This document shows positions 9,325-19,903 of a stretch of DNA of 42,574 bases, piece by piece. The translations under genes were made by a program, and so were the position numbers. Location of the stretch: assembly GCA_016764995.1 (NCBI GenBank), contig JAESQU010000085.1:1-42574 (forward strand), given 5' to 3'. Below the pieces are notes generated by a model. That model was not told the origin of the DNA. It saw nothing but the letters and a program-made list of their open reading frames with translations, and searched no databases. The DNA is from SAR324 cluster bacterium. GTDB lineage: Bacteria > SAR324 > NAC60-12. Each line of letters begins with the position of its first letter. Within the stretch, counting starts at the first letter, position 1.

Positions 9325-10116
9325 TCACTTAATCACAGTATCTTCTGTTTTACGTCCGGCCATTACCGAGACAAGGATACTGATTTCGTATAGAATGATG
9401 AGTGGTCCCGCCATCAGGGCTTGTGTAAAAATATCGGGAGGCGTCAGCACCGCAGCGGCGATGAAAATTACAACCAGCGAATATTTTCGATTTTTACGTA
9501 GCCAGTCTGCGTTGACGATGCCAAATCTGGTCAGAATGAAAGATACTGTCGGTAACTCAAAAACCAACCCAAATGCAAATAAAAGATGAATAGTCAGCGA
9601 AAGATAACTGGCCATACTCAAGGAGGGCAGGGTGTATTTATTTTCAAAACCTAAAAAGAAATCATAACCAAAGGGAATCACAACAAAATAGCCAAAAAGA
9701 CCTCCGCCGACAAAAAGTGGATATGAAAGTAAAATGAAGGGCCAGACGGCTTTGCGTTCTTTTGAAAAAAGCGCCGGTCTAACAAACAACCAGATTTGAC
9801 CAAGCAAGTAGGGGAATGATAAAAAAATAGCTGTATAGAGTCCTATCCGTAAATAAGTAAAGAACGGCTCAGTCAGCTCAAGAAAAACCAAGGGGACGTT
9901 GCGTGCATCAAGGGGGGCACGGAAAGCAGAAAGAATTGGCTGATTCAGTTCCATTTCTGCAACAGTTGCTCCCACGAAAACGACCATTATGACGATCAGT
10001 GTACGGACAAGACGTTTGCGCAACTCTCCAAGATGAGAGGTCAAGGGCATTGGAACATCGTCAGTATGCTCTTCCTTATTACTTTTTTCTTTTTGTTCAG
10101 TGTTTTGTTTTCTCAT
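9325..10116 (-). CDS. tatC: Sec-independent protein translocase TatC
   Basis: HLGELRKRLVRTL, FLELTEPFFTYLRIGLY, FGLVFELPTVSFILTRFGIV, AAVLTPPDIFTQALMAGPLIILYEISI. Confidence 0.95.
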   Translation of the reverse strand: MRKQNTEQKEKSNKEEHTDDVPMPLTSHLGELRKRLVRTLIVIMVVFVGATVAEMELNQPILSAFRAPLDARNVPLVFLELTEPFFTYLRIGLYTAIFLSFPYLLGQIWLFVRPALFSKERKAVWPFILLSYPLFVGGGLFGYFVVIPFGYDFFLGFENKYTLPSLSMASYLSLTIHLLFAFGLVFELPTVSFILTRFGIVNADWLRKNRKYSLVVIFIAAAVLTPPDIFTQALMAGPLIILYEISILVSVMAGRKTEDTVIK

Positions 10117-10275
10117 TTTTATACGACACAAAGAATGACGTGATTTCTGATTTTATATGTTGAACACGCACAGACTTTCAGCCGTCAACCGTCAAACATA
10201 TTTTATTTATTTTTGCTGATTTAACGACTAAGGACTAAACCGCAGACCGTATTTTGTACCATAATCTGTTATTTT

Positions 10276-13260
10276 TTGCACGACAAACAAATGTTTAATT
10301 ATAAATACAAGCTACAGTACATAAATATTGCGAGGAAATTTTTTGCAAAAATCATCAAAATAACATCGAAAAAATGTGTTTGCCTGCTTTTGTTTTTATC
10401 ATTTTTTTGTTGGACTTCGTTGACTTTGGCGCAGGAGGCTTCTACAGAAAAACATAAAAATATTTATTTACTCTCACAAAGTTTGAAACTTGGCAAGAAG
10501 CCTGTTCAGGGCGCATTTTTTTCTGCGGACAATCAGCATGCGGTTATCCTTTCCGGAAGTTCCTCTTTGGAGATATACAGGACTCAAAACGGCAAAAGAC
10601 AGCGTGTAATTTCAAGTCAGGAACAAAAGGCGATCTCACTGGTTTTGCATCCGGGAGGAAAGATGGCGGTCACCGGAGGTAAGGATGAAACGGTTAGAAT
10701 ATGGGATACTCAGCAGACTTCCGCACTGGGAGTTCTACGGGGGCACCTTAGTACAGTTTCCACACTTGCTCTGAATACCGGCGGTGAAATTTTGGCTTCC
10801 GGGAGTCTTGACGGAACAGTTATTTTGTGGAAAATGCAGGAACAGGAATTGCTGAAATCCGCGAAACTTATCCGCAAAGGCAGCGTAAAAAGTTTAGCAT
10901 TTCATCCGCAGGAAAAAATTATTGCGGTAGGTGGTGAAGATGGAAGTTTGCAGTTCCGCAGTATTCCTGAACTGAAATTGATTTTTACTTTGCCAGCACA
11001 TAAAAAATCGGTTACTGCTGTTGAATTTAATATTCGTGGAGATATTTTTGTTTCCGGCTCCAAAGACGGCAAACTGATTATCTGGGATTGGAAAGTCAAA
11101 AAACAGCGTTATGTTATCGAATTTGAGTCTGCCGTTGCTGATCTTAACATCCATCCGCAACGGGAAGAAATCGCGGTTGGGACTGCCGACGGAAGTTTTG
11201 AGACATGGAGTCTTGAAAAAGGTGAACAGCTGCACAATATCAACAAGTTTGAAAGTGCGGTTACTCATGTGGCCTTTGACAACAATGGTCAGCGGATTAT
11301 TTCCGCGCTGGAAAACGGGAGTGTCCATATTTGGGAATATGGCGCATCACTGCATCTGAAAACTCTGAGTGGTCATGAACGGACTGTGGAATCACTGGAT
11401 TTTTCTGCAGACAGCAAATTTCTGCTCAGCTCAGCTTCCGATAAAAGCGTTCGTCTCTGGGACATGCAAAGTAAAGAAACTCCAGAAAAATTTGAGATGG
11501 GCAACCACAGGGTGCAGGCAGTTCGTTTTGATATAGACAGCCAAAAATTTGCTACGGCGGGTACAGACAGTTCGATAATTATTTGGAATGCAAAAGACGG
11601 AAGCCGCATCCACGAGCTGAAATTTCACAGAGGAAAAATCAATGCCCTCAGTGTTCATCCACAAGACGCGGTGCTGCTTTCCGGTGGTTCTGATAAACAG
11701 TGGGCACTCTGGAATATGGAATCAGGAGAGATGCTACGCTCACGCCGAGCTCATGCATCTCAAATTTTGGCGGTTTCATTTTCTCCTGACGGTAAGCGTT
11801 TTGCCACTACCGGCAGTGACCTTTCAATTTTGCTCTGGAATTATCCTCAAGGAGAACTGCTCGAAAAACTAAAAGGACACAAGAAACCTGTAACAACTCT
11901 TGCATTTAGTCCCGATGGAAAATTGCTGGCAAGCGGTTCTCAAGACAATCAAATATTTCTATGGAAACTTGGAACGGAAATTTCAAAGACGCCATTCCGG
12001 AAATTAGAAGGACACGGATTTATAGTCAATCAGGTGCTATTTTCCAAAGATGGAAAAGCATTGATTTCAATTTCAAAAGATAAAACGATGCGCCTTTGGG
12101 AAGTAAAAAGCGGAAAAATGTTGCGTATCCTGCATGGTGACAGCACACCTCTTGTTGCCGCCGCTTTAAGTCCGGACGGTAAATTAATTGCTTTAAGCAA
12201 CCTTAAAAAAGATATTTTCATCCTCAAATTTCCAACAGATATTCCGGAATTACAAGATGTCGCAGGAGATGCCGTATCCGGAGACGCGGATAATTCCGCA
12301 GAAGCGCAATCTTCTGAGTCAGCTCTGAACGGTTCAGAAAATTCTGTAATCGATTTAGCTGATTTGCGCGAAAAAGAAAAACAGTCGATGACTGCGGAAG
12401 AGTTACGTGCTTATGCTGTGCCGCAAAACGAGAAATTGTCAACCGATCATCTTCAACAGCAAAACCGACTCAATCAGTTGCTAAAAAGAAAAAATACCTG
12501 TGTGAATGCTGCCGAAATGGAAAAACTTGCCCTGCAAATTTTAAGCAGGATTCCTCATGATTTGGCCGCCTATCATGCCTTGGTCAAGTCCTCTATCCTG
12601 AAACGGGATTTTACAAATTTGCGTTTACTGGTGATGGCAGGAGCTTTTGCGGAATTGGATACAGAGCGTTATGACTATCAATCCATTCTGCAAATTAGAA
12701 CGGATTTTGATAATTTGCGCTTTGAAGTTTTTGATCAATCCTTTGAACGACGCGGAAATAAACAGGAAATTAAATTAGCAGATTGCGCAGGAAAATCACA
12801 ACCTGTCAGTTTAGGGGAAATTTCGCGAAACTTACATTATCCGGATGAGTTTTTAAAAAGAATAACCTCAATACCACGCTTGATTGACTTGCGGGATTTT
12901 ATCGGCTTGGGTGAGATTGAATTCCAAAACAGGATGTTTGCGGAAATTAAGCGAATAATTGAATCCGGCAAACCTCATCCGCTTACCCGTACTGCGATGA
13001 CGCCGGAAGAGCGGGCGGAATCAATTCCGGCAGGAACGCTTAAAATAAATCTTGAAAAAACCCAGACTTGGAAAAATGACGGCATGACCGCATTTCGTTT
13101 ACGCAAAGAAGGCGGTCAATGGCAAAGCTACCAAAGCGATCAGGATAACCGAATTGTCATGCATCTTCCGGCCGGAGGATATTATCTGAAAGTTGCGGGA
13201 ATTTTAAGAAAAACTTTTTTCCTCATTGCCGGAACCCAACTCGATTTGTCAGTTGAATAA
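10276..13260 (+). CDS. secreted/membrane WD40 beta-propeller repeat protein with C-terminal non-WD40 region
   Basis: More than ten GH...SFSPDGK...SGS.D....LW/IW repeats; N-terminal hydrophobic signal; about 300-aa C-terminal extension. Confidence 0.9.
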   Translation: MHDKQMFNYKYKLQYINIARKFFAKIIKITSKKCVCLLLFLSFFCWTSLTLAQEASTEKHKNIYLLSQSLKLGKKPVQGAFFSADNQHAVILSGSSSLEIYRTQNGKRQRVISSQEQKAISLVLHPGGKMAVTGGKDETVRIWDTQQTSALGVLRGHLSTVSTLALNTGGEILASGSLDGTVILWKMQEQELLKSAKLIRKGSVKSLAFHPQEKIIAVGGEDGSLQFRSIPELKLIFTLPAHKKSVTAVEFNIRGDIFVSGSKDGKLIIWDWKVKKQRYVIEFESAVADLNIHPQREEIAVGTADGSFETWSLEKGEQLHNINKFESAVTHVAFDNNGQRIISALENGSVHIWEYGASLHLKTLSGHERTVESLDFSADSKFLLSSASDKSVRLWDMQSKETPEKFEMGNHRVQAVRFDIDSQKFATAGTDSSIIIWNAKDGSRIHELKFHRGKINALSVHPQDAVLLSGGSDKQWALWNMESGEMLRSRRAHASQILAVSFSPDGKRFATTGSDLSILLWNYPQGELLEKLKGHKKPVTTLAFSPDGKLLASGSQDNQIFLWKLGTEISKTPFRKLEGHGFIVNQVLFSKDGKALISISKDKTMRLWEVKSGKMLRILHGDSTPLVAAALSPDGKLIALSNLKKDIFILKFPTDIPELQDVAGDAVSGDADNSAEAQSSESALNGSENSVIDLADLREKEKQSMTAEELRAYAVPQNEKLSTDHLQQQNRLNQLLKRKNTCVNAAEMEKLALQILSRIPHDLAAYHALVKSSILKRDFTNLRLLVMAGAFAELDTERYDYQSILQIRTDFDNLRFEVFDQSFERRGNKQEIKLADCAGKSQPVSLGEISRNLHYPDEFLKRITSIPRLIDLRDFIGLGEIEFQNRMFAEIKRIIESGKPHPLTRTAMTPEERAESIPAGTLKINLEKTQTWKNDGMTAFRLRKEGGQWQSYQSDQDNRIVMHLPAGGYYLKVAGILRKTFFLIAGTQLDLSVE

Positions 13261-13447
13261 AATTGATGCGTTCGCTAAAAAGCCTAAAACCGTGTCATTG
13301 CTTACGAAGCGAGAAATCTTGTAAGCGACCAAGGTTCGCTTTTGAACATTTCTGATATATGTTGCATTTGCCGGATAGATTACTTCCTGATGAAAGTAAA
13401 AAACAAGGGTGTTGAGTGGATAAGGCTATGACTGTTGGGCCGAAAAA

Positions 13448-13780
13448 TCAAATATGAGCGGCTTCGTTTAGCACCTCTGCGGCCCATTGATTGATACTCT
13501 TTCCTTGAATTTTGGAAGTGGCCGCTACAGCGGCATGAACATCAGGACTAATGCGTAACATCAAATTTCCGGAATATTGTTTCTGCGGATTTTCTCCACG
13601 CTCTTCGCAAACAGCTAAATAATGTTCAACTGCTTCACGAAAATGGTGATTAAGCTCATCAACCGTGACACCGTGAAAGCTGACAATATCACGAATTCCG
13701 GCAAGATGTCCGACAAAGATACCGTCCTCGCCGTCATATTCAATCTGTGCTGAATAACCGTTGTAACTCATACTGTTCAT
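13448..13780 (-). CDS. hicB: HicB-family antitoxin
   Basis: IEYDGEDGIFVGHLAGIRDIVSFHGVTVDEL plus C-terminal RHH-like LMLRISPDVHAAVAATSKIQGKSINQWAAEVL. Confidence 0.9.
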   Translation of the reverse strand: MNSMSYNGYSAQIEYDGEDGIFVGHLAGIRDIVSFHGVTVDELNHHFREAVEHYLAVCEERGENPQKQYSGNLMLRISPDVHAAVAATSKIQGKSINQWAAEVLNEAAHI

Positions 13781-14031
13781 AGTCTGACTCCTGCATTTAT
13801 CAAAAAGTTTCGAGCATCTTTTACGCGATACTTCAATGCCTCCTTCCCCGGATGTGGACGATGCACATCCAGTTTTTCACCATTCAGTGAGAAGGAAACC
13901 CGTGAACCACTCTGCTCATTCAATTCAGCTACCAGCTCCAAAAACAAGGCTTCTATTTTGCGCCATTCCAAATTTCCATTGACCGGATCAGTGAAAACTG
14001 CTGAGAGAATTTTTCTGTGTTTGTTATTCAT
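13777..14031 (-). CDS. hicA: HicA-like toxin
   Basis: Small basic protein with RVSFSLNGEKLDVHRPHPG; 4-bp overlap with hicB; ATG start at 14031 preferred over upstream start. Confidence 0.82.
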   Translation of the reverse strand: MNNKHRKILSAVFTDPVNGNLEWRKIEALFLELVAELNEQSGSRVSFSLNGEKLDVHRPHPGKEALKYRVKDARNFLINAGVRL

Positions 14032-14089
14032 TATGTTGAGAATAACATGATTTTTTTTGCACTGCAATCACGAAGTGATAGCACATATT

Positions 14090-15223
14090 TTAAGTCAATG
14101 CAAATTTTCCTGCCAGCAATAAATGATTGTCCCAGCGTGTGTTTGTTGCAGAAATGAGAATTTTAGTTTTTTTGTTTAAAGGAGAATGGCGAATAATCTG
14201 ACCAAGTCCATTTGTAATCCGAAAGCATTCTGGAGTATTTTCTGCAGCAATTCCACATCCATCTTTAACTTCCACATAGCTGAGAAAACGTTTTTCCTGA
14301 ACGGACCAAAAGCTAATGATTCCGCCTTGCGGAGAAGAGACTGCAATAATTTTCCCGCTGGAGTCAAAAGCAACACTACCGCAATAATTTTTCATATGAT
14401 ATCCAACTGTTTCAGGAGCGGAAAGCAGTTCAATTGCAGCACTTCCTTTTTGGAATCCGACGAGTGGATGAAGATGACGTCGTGGCCCCTGATATTGCAT
14501 GACAACAGCGACGTTGTCATCTGGCCCCACGTCCAAATGGCGGATACTCATTAGCCGAAGTTTCGGCAATAATCTTTGAGCGGAAAGCAGTTTTCCGGAA
14601 TTAATTTCGATGTATGTCAGCGAAGAATCCATTTCTGCCAAATTCAGTTTTTCCCTTCCTGTTTCCGGATGCGTCATAATTCCTCCATTCGCCACCACCA
14701 TGGTTTTTCCGTCAGCCAGCAAACCGATTTCGTGAGGACCGATTCCGTAAGCCGGCAGTGTTTCTACCAGACGGTAACGGTCTTTCACATCATAAACACC
14801 AATTACTCCACGTCCGGAATCGTATTCATTTTCTGTTGTATACAGCCATTTCCCGTCCGGAGAATAAACCCCGTGTCCGTAAAAATGGCGGTCTTCTTTA
14901 CAGGTTACTTGCGCTAATTTTTCTCCGCTTAAAACATTTACCACAATAATATATTTTCCGGGACGACGGGCAAATACCGCAATTTCATTTGAATTTGGTT
15001 GATACGCCGCACCGTGCCCGCGACTTGGAAGCGATAAACGAAATTGCTCTTTTCCGGAATTTGTCAAACCACTTAAAAAATAATTTCCGAGTTTGTCTGC
15101 ACCGGAACTAAAATATATTGCAGAATAATTTTTTGTGCCGGCATTTAAATCTAATGGAATTGTAAAATTACTCAAAATCACACTTCCTGCCAGAGTTAAA
15201 AAATTCCGCCGTTTAAGTTCCAT
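14090..15223 (-). CDS. DUF1513-family protein, Tat-exported
   Basis: RRNFLTLAG twin-arginine signal; GHGAAYQPNSNEIAVFARRPGKYIIV, YGIGPHEIGLLADGKTMVVANGGIMTHPETGREKLNL typical of DUF1513 genes beside imelysins. Confidence 0.85.
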   Translation of the reverse strand: MELKRRNFLTLAGSVILSNFTIPLDLNAGTKNYSAIYFSSGADKLGNYFLSGLTNSGKEQFRLSLPSRGHGAAYQPNSNEIAVFARRPGKYIIVVNVLSGEKLAQVTCKEDRHFYGHGVYSPDGKWLYTTENEYDSGRGVIGVYDVKDRYRLVETLPAYGIGPHEIGLLADGKTMVVANGGIMTHPETGREKLNLAEMDSSLTYIEINSGKLLSAQRLLPKLRLMSIRHLDVGPDDNVAVVMQYQGPRRHLHPLVGFQKGSAAIELLSAPETVGYHMKNYCGSVAFDSSGKIIAVSSPQGGIISFWSVQEKRFLSYVEVKDGCGIAAENTPECFRITNGLGQIIRHSPLNKKTKILISATNTRWDNHLLLAGKFALT

Positions 15224-15226
15224 TTT

Positions 15227-16315
15227 TTAATCTCCGTCCAAAAAATTAAAACCCAGCCCCATTCCTACCGCAGTTGAAATACGCCCAAGCACAAATCCCA
15301 TCAGAGCTTGCATTTGTGCTTGAAGTCGTTCTACTTGTTCGTGTTGTTGGGAATCCCGGACGGCTTTGTGGAGTGGCAGAGAAATGTTCCTGGCCGTTTT
15401 TAAAGTATATTCCAGATAAGATTTGAAATCCTTTGCGGTATTAGTTTCCGGATCAAGCATTTCGATAAAATCGTCTATGCCAAAATCTCCTTCACCTTGA
15501 AAAAGTTTTTGCGCAGCTTCCAGATTAAGAATGATGTTAAGCAATGAGCGTTCACTGCGCCATGCTTCAGCACGTTTTGGATGTGATTTTTGAGGTGTTT
15601 CGCCAAGGAGTCGGCGTATTTTTAAATCATGAATGGATCGTAAATTACCGTAGAGACTGCTGAGAAAATCCTGAAATATCTCATTTTCCCCGGAGTAATA
15701 ATTGACATCAGACGAAGTGGAGATTTTAAAAAATTCGGTTGTTTCTTCTTCCCATTCAAGTAAAACAGAAGCTGCTATTTTTTGGAGATTTTCTGTTATC
15801 GATGTCACCAAAAGGCAGCGAAATACTGCACTTTGGTCTCTCGAAAATAGTGCCTCCGATTGGCTGAAAAGTAAACGCTCCAATGCCGGAAAACCTTGCA
15901 AAGCTACGCTGAGTAGAGAAAATCGCTCCGAAGTTAATAAGGACTTATCCTCATTTTTCAGCAATCGTACCAGATGTCTGGAGCCAGTATTGTGTTTGTC
16001 CGGCCAATAAAAAATCCGGTGGAGACGTAAATTTTCTTCAATCGGGCCAAATTGAATATGCTGAATTCCAGCCCAGGCATCTGCTGCGGAATGGAAAGAG
16101 AATTGGATTTGATGCAAGTTTGCTTCAGACGGTGCCTGACAGAATTTATTTGCCGAAATATCTAATTCAATAGTTTGTTGGGAAAATATTTTATAACGTG
16201 GTAAAACGTGCTTCTGAGCCAAAACTTGGTTGAGGCGAAAATATTGTTCCGGTTCAATTGCAAAAATTGCACTTCCACTCAAAACCAATACCACCGTTAT
16301 GAAAAATGTCCGCAT
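15227..16315 (-). CDS. imelysin-like periplasmic protein
   Basis: Signal peptide; HIQFGPIEENLRLHRIFYWPDKHNTGSRHLVRLL typical of the second imelysin-like protein of this cluster type. Confidence 0.78.
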   Translation of the reverse strand: MRTFFITVVLVLSGSAIFAIEPEQYFRLNQVLAQKHVLPRYKIFSQQTIELDISANKFCQAPSEANLHQIQFSFHSAADAWAGIQHIQFGPIEENLRLHRIFYWPDKHNTGSRHLVRLLKNEDKSLLTSERFSLLSVALQGFPALERLLFSQSEALFSRDQSAVFRCLLVTSITENLQKIAASVLLEWEEETTEFFKISTSSDVNYYSGENEIFQDFLSSLYGNLRSIHDLKIRRLLGETPQKSHPKRAEAWRSERSLLNIILNLEAAQKLFQGEGDFGIDDFIEMLDPETNTAKDFKSYLEYTLKTARNISLPLHKAVRDSQQHEQVERLQAQMQALMGFVLGRISTAVGMGLGFNFLDGD

Positions 16316-16321
16316 GTAAAA

Positions 16322-17845
16322 TTATAAACTTCTGAGAAAAGCGAGCAATTCGCTACGTTCTTTTGGATTGAATTTTAAGAAATTTTGTTTGCTAAGTTCT
16401 GCTTCTCCTCCGTGCCAAAGGATTGCTTCAAGTAAATTTCTGGCACGTCCGTCATGTAAAAATTGGGTATGACCATTGACCGTTTCTGTTAAACCAATAC
16501 CCCACAAAGGAGCTGTACGCCATTCGCTTCCGGAAGCAAGCCCTTCGGGCCGATTGTCCGCAAGCCCTTCTCCCATGTCATGCAGCAGCAAATCGGTATA
16601 AGGCCAAATTAACTGAAAAGACTGCTCCGGCTGCTCAGGAAAACGTTTGGTCACAAATTTTGGACGGTGGCAACTGACACAATTTGTATCATAAAATAAT
16701 TTTTTCCCAGCCAATACTTTGGATTCGCTAATGTCTCGTCGTGCAGGTACAGCCAGATTTTGTGCATAGAAAACAAGTTTGTCCATCGCTTCAGGGGAAA
16801 TTTCCAAATTATTCTGAGAGGCTGTGTTTCCGTTTGGTGCATTGCGGCATTTTTGCTGAGTCGGAGTGCAGTCTCCCCAAGGTGTTTTTACAAGCGGTGC
16901 AGATATACCGATGTCTGCATTGAAGGCTTTTGAGCTTTGTTGGCGGATATTCGGTTCTCCCGCTTTCCAGCCGAAACGACCCAAAGCAACTTTTTGTTTT
17001 TGAGTATCCCAAACTAGATTGGCCTTTCCAGAAATTCCGTCGTTGTTTGTATCTTCAGGATCAGCGTTAGCTAAAATATCCTTTTGACTTACTGCTTCCA
17101 GTAAACCAAGTCCGATCATCGGCGGCGCTACTCTTGGAGAAATCAGCAGTTGTGGATGTGGTTTTCCATATTTCCAGTTTAAAATTGAATATGTCGGTTT
17201 CCGTAATGATACAATTGAACCATCCTCAAAGAAATGTTCAATTTCCTGATATTCAATCCACATTTTACCTTCAGCATGGTGTCCCTGTATGGCAAGATCC
17301 TGCAGTTGCTCCCCATAAGTTGGATCCGGAATCACGTTAAGACGATGCTTGGCGATAAGGTCACGTTGTTCTTCATTGATTGGAGGAATGCTGAGCCGCA
17401 AAAACATGGAAACGGCATCATCTTTCGGCCAGTTTCCTGATGGAGCATGTCCGCGTCCATCTTTTAGATGGCAGCTCTGACAGGATCGTGCGTTGAACAG
17501 AGGCCCCAAACCGTCAGCGGATTTCGTCGATGCGGGTGCGGAAACCCAAAAGCGCCGGAAAAAACCGTTTCCAACCTTGAAATCCAGTTCACGTTCAAAA
17601 CTCATATTGGCGGAACTGTGTGAAAAGGAGTTTTCGTTGAGAAACTTAAAAACGGTTGCCGCACCTGCTGGACGTCGCTCAAACGCTTCTGCTTTGCTGA
17701 AATCTGAAGTGGGCTTTATAATTGAGGCAATTCGTGCTGCCTCTGATTCTGTGTTGGCAAAAATGGAAGAATTAAAGCAGAAAAAAAGTGGGGCTAAAGT
17801 CAAAAAATATGCTAAAAGCTTCAGCGGTAAAACGGTTTGTTGCAT
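16322..17845 (-). CDS. di-heme oxidoreductase / putative thiol oxidoreductase (DUF1111)
   Basis: Two CxxCH haem motifs (SCQSCHLKDGRG, NCVSCHRPKF); FLHDGRARNLLEAILWHGGEAELSKQNF. Confidence 0.93.
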   Translation of the reverse strand: MQQTVLPLKLLAYFLTLAPLFFCFNSSIFANTESEAARIASIIKPTSDFSKAEAFERRPAGAATVFKFLNENSFSHSSANMSFERELDFKVGNGFFRRFWVSAPASTKSADGLGPLFNARSCQSCHLKDGRGHAPSGNWPKDDAVSMFLRLSIPPINEEQRDLIAKHRLNVIPDPTYGEQLQDLAIQGHHAEGKMWIEYQEIEHFFEDGSIVSLRKPTYSILNWKYGKPHPQLLISPRVAPPMIGLGLLEAVSQKDILANADPEDTNNDGISGKANLVWDTQKQKVALGRFGWKAGEPNIRQQSSKAFNADIGISAPLVKTPWGDCTPTQQKCRNAPNGNTASQNNLEISPEAMDKLVFYAQNLAVPARRDISESKVLAGKKLFYDTNCVSCHRPKFVTKRFPEQPEQSFQLIWPYTDLLLHDMGEGLADNRPEGLASGSEWRTAPLWGIGLTETVNGHTQFLHDGRARNLLEAILWHGGEAELSKQNFLKFNPKERSELLAFLRSL

Positions 17846-19158
17846 TACTGGAAGATATTTTCCGGACTGTCCAAACTGTCAGATCCTTCAAACGGAATGG
17901 AATTGAGTTTCAAAACTGCTACTAATTTTTCGATGGTACGGGTTTGGTCTTTGAGACCGTCAACAACATCCTGAATCAGTTTATTCCCGCTCTGATCACC
18001 TTCCGCGAGCATCTGGTCATACGCTTTTCCGGCTTCAGCAGTTTTCTTCATTTGGGTCATGGCAAAAAGCGTAGCGAAAAATTTATCCATCATTTCCTTA
18101 TTCAGTCCAGGGTCAATGGATTTTACCAAATTCGAAATTCCGGGACCGGAAACTACTCGTCCGTCAATGCGCACGTAGCGTCCGGTATAAACATTTATCA
18201 TACCAATCAAATCATAATAATGGGAATTGTGGGTGTTGTCTGAAAAGCAGTCGTGTTCTTCTTCCGGATCGTGCAGCATCAAACCCAATTGAATTCGTTC
18301 CCCTGCAAGTTCGCCGTAAGAAAGACTGCCCAGTCCGGTTAGGATTGAAGTCAAACCGGCTTTCGAACTACCGTTTTCCAAACCTTTACGGGCCGTTCCA
18401 TTTGCTTGCCAATTGGCGACCATTTCTTCCAAATCGTCAATCAATAAATCGGTAACAGCAGTTAAATAATTTATCCGGCGGTCACAATTTCTGTTGCTAC
18501 AGTCGGAAATGCTGAAATCTGTCACAGGGCGATTTCCTGCGCCCGGCCCGCTTCCATTCAAGTCTTGACCCCAAAGTAAAAACTCGATGGCATGATAACC
18601 TGTGGCGACATTAGCCTCGACGCCACCAGCTTCGTGCAAAGTTTCTGCTAAAAGTTTTTTGGTAATTTTAGCTACGTTAACCGTTTTTCCGTTGATAGTC
18701 AAATTTTTGTTGGCAATAACATTTGACGCATAAAGCTCATTTTCATCGGAGTCGGTTCCATAGTAACCGGAATCTACATAATCAATCAATCCTTCATCGA
18801 GTGGCCACGCATTCACTTTGCCTTCCCAGGCATCAACAATTGCATTGCCGAAGCGATACGCTTCTGTTTGCTGGTATGGAACTCGAGCAGCCAGCCATGC
18901 GCTTTTTGCTGCCTGTAAATTTAAATCAGTAGGATTTGAAACCAACGTTTGGATGGCACTCCGCAAAACTTTGGCAGTGATCAAGGCATCTTCGTATGTG
19001 GCTTCGGCAATGTCAGCATAAGTTTTCAAGATAGCTTTTTTTTCCGCCGCAATGACTGTTCCTAAAGTAACTGATAGAAACAGACAACAGCCAGTTACGC
19101 CTGTTAAAATAAGTTTGAACAAATTTTTCTGTAGATTATGTTTGGTTTGAGATAGCAT
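17845..19158 (-). CDS. imelysin family (iron-regulated protein A-like)
   Basis: Signal peptide, GYHAIEFLLWGQD (GxHxxE motif), ARVPYQQTEAYRFGNAIVDAWEGKVNAWPLDEGLIDYVD. Confidence 0.93.
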   Translation of the reverse strand: MLSQTKHNLQKNLFKLILTGVTGCCLFLSVTLGTVIAAEKKAILKTYADIAEATYEDALITAKVLRSAIQTLVSNPTDLNLQAAKSAWLAARVPYQQTEAYRFGNAIVDAWEGKVNAWPLDEGLIDYVDSGYYGTDSDENELYASNVIANKNLTINGKTVNVAKITKKLLAETLHEAGGVEANVATGYHAIEFLLWGQDLNGSGPGAGNRPVTDFSISDCSNRNCDRRINYLTAVTDLLIDDLEEMVANWQANGTARKGLENGSSKAGLTSILTGLGSLSYGELAGERIQLGLMLHDPEEEHDCFSDNTHNSHYYDLIGMINVYTGRYVRIDGRVVSGPGISNLVKSIDPGLNKEMMDKFFATLFAMTQMKKTAEAGKAYDQMLAEGDQSGNKLIQDVVDGLKDQTRTIEKLVAVLKLNSIPFEGSDSLDSPENIFQ

Positions 19159-19624
19159 TTTTTCCTGAATTGATGAGGCCGTTATGTTGAATTAAAAATT
19201 ATTAACTGTACTTTAAAATTAGATGACAATAATAAACTATATTAGTATTGGCTAAATTACAAGAAAATTTTTTATCAATATTTTCGAAAAATATTTTCAA
19301 TAAATCACATGGTATTGAAATCAAAAGCAGCAAAAATGAATCATATTGTAGCCCCCAAGCCAAAGACCAGCAGACAACGCAAAGGGCATAAGGTTTATCT
19401 TATCTGCTGAAAAAGAAGTCAATCACAGAACATGATCAAGAGTGGTGCTCCGACATAACTTACATTCGGCCGACTCACGGCTGCTCGGTTTCATGGAGGA
19501 ACCATAAAGTGGCAAAAAAACAAAACAAGAATTGATTTTTGTAAAATATGGAGAAAATTCGGAAAAACGGAAGAAAAACTTGGCTTTTGAAAGTGGTGGT
19601 AAAAACTTAAAACAGTAAGGCTGG

Positions 19625-19903
19625 TTATCCAAGAACTTCTTCTAAAACATCAGGACGTTTGAGAGCCAATGTTAATAGCGACCTAGCTGCTCCAGATGGA
19701 TTTCGATGGCCCTGTTCCCAATCTTGCAAAGTACGTTTTGAAACACCAAGAAGTTTGGCAAACTGGGCTTGAGGCATACCTATTTTTGAGCGTGCTTCCA
19801 ATGCAGGCGAAACTTTGACCGTTAAACGCCTTCCTCCACCAGCTTTGATTTCTTGTACACCGTCTAATACTTCCTGCCAGACATCTCGTTCTTTTTTATT
19901 CAT
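19625..19903 (-). CDS. XRE/HTH antitoxin (HigA/NadS-like) of a type II TA module
   Basis: MPQAQFAKLLGVSKRTLQDWEQGHRNPSGAARSLLTLALKRPDVL; ATG at 19903. Confidence 0.85.
   Translation of the reverse strand: MNKKERDVWQEVLDGVQEIKAGGGRRLTVKVSPALEARSKIGMPQAQFAKLLGVSKRTLQDWEQGHRNPSGAARSLLTLALKRPDVLEEVLG

Noticed and set aside
10894-11328. Minus-strand ORF antisense to the WD40 gene
   Set aside because: Shadow ORF of the repetitive WD40 coding sequence; no independent support.
13280-13330. Degenerate copy of a 'gtcattgcgagcgaagcgaagcaatc'-type intergenic repeat
   Set aside because: Only partial resemblance; too degraded to call from sequence alone.
19160-19300. Possible Fur box upstream of the imelysin gene
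   Set aside because: The region is AT-rich, but I could not find a convincing GATAAT hexamer array.
19423-19632. Minus-strand 69-aa ORF downstream of the XRE antitoxin
   Set aside because: No motifs, low-complexity Phe/Ser-rich translation; likely non-coding.
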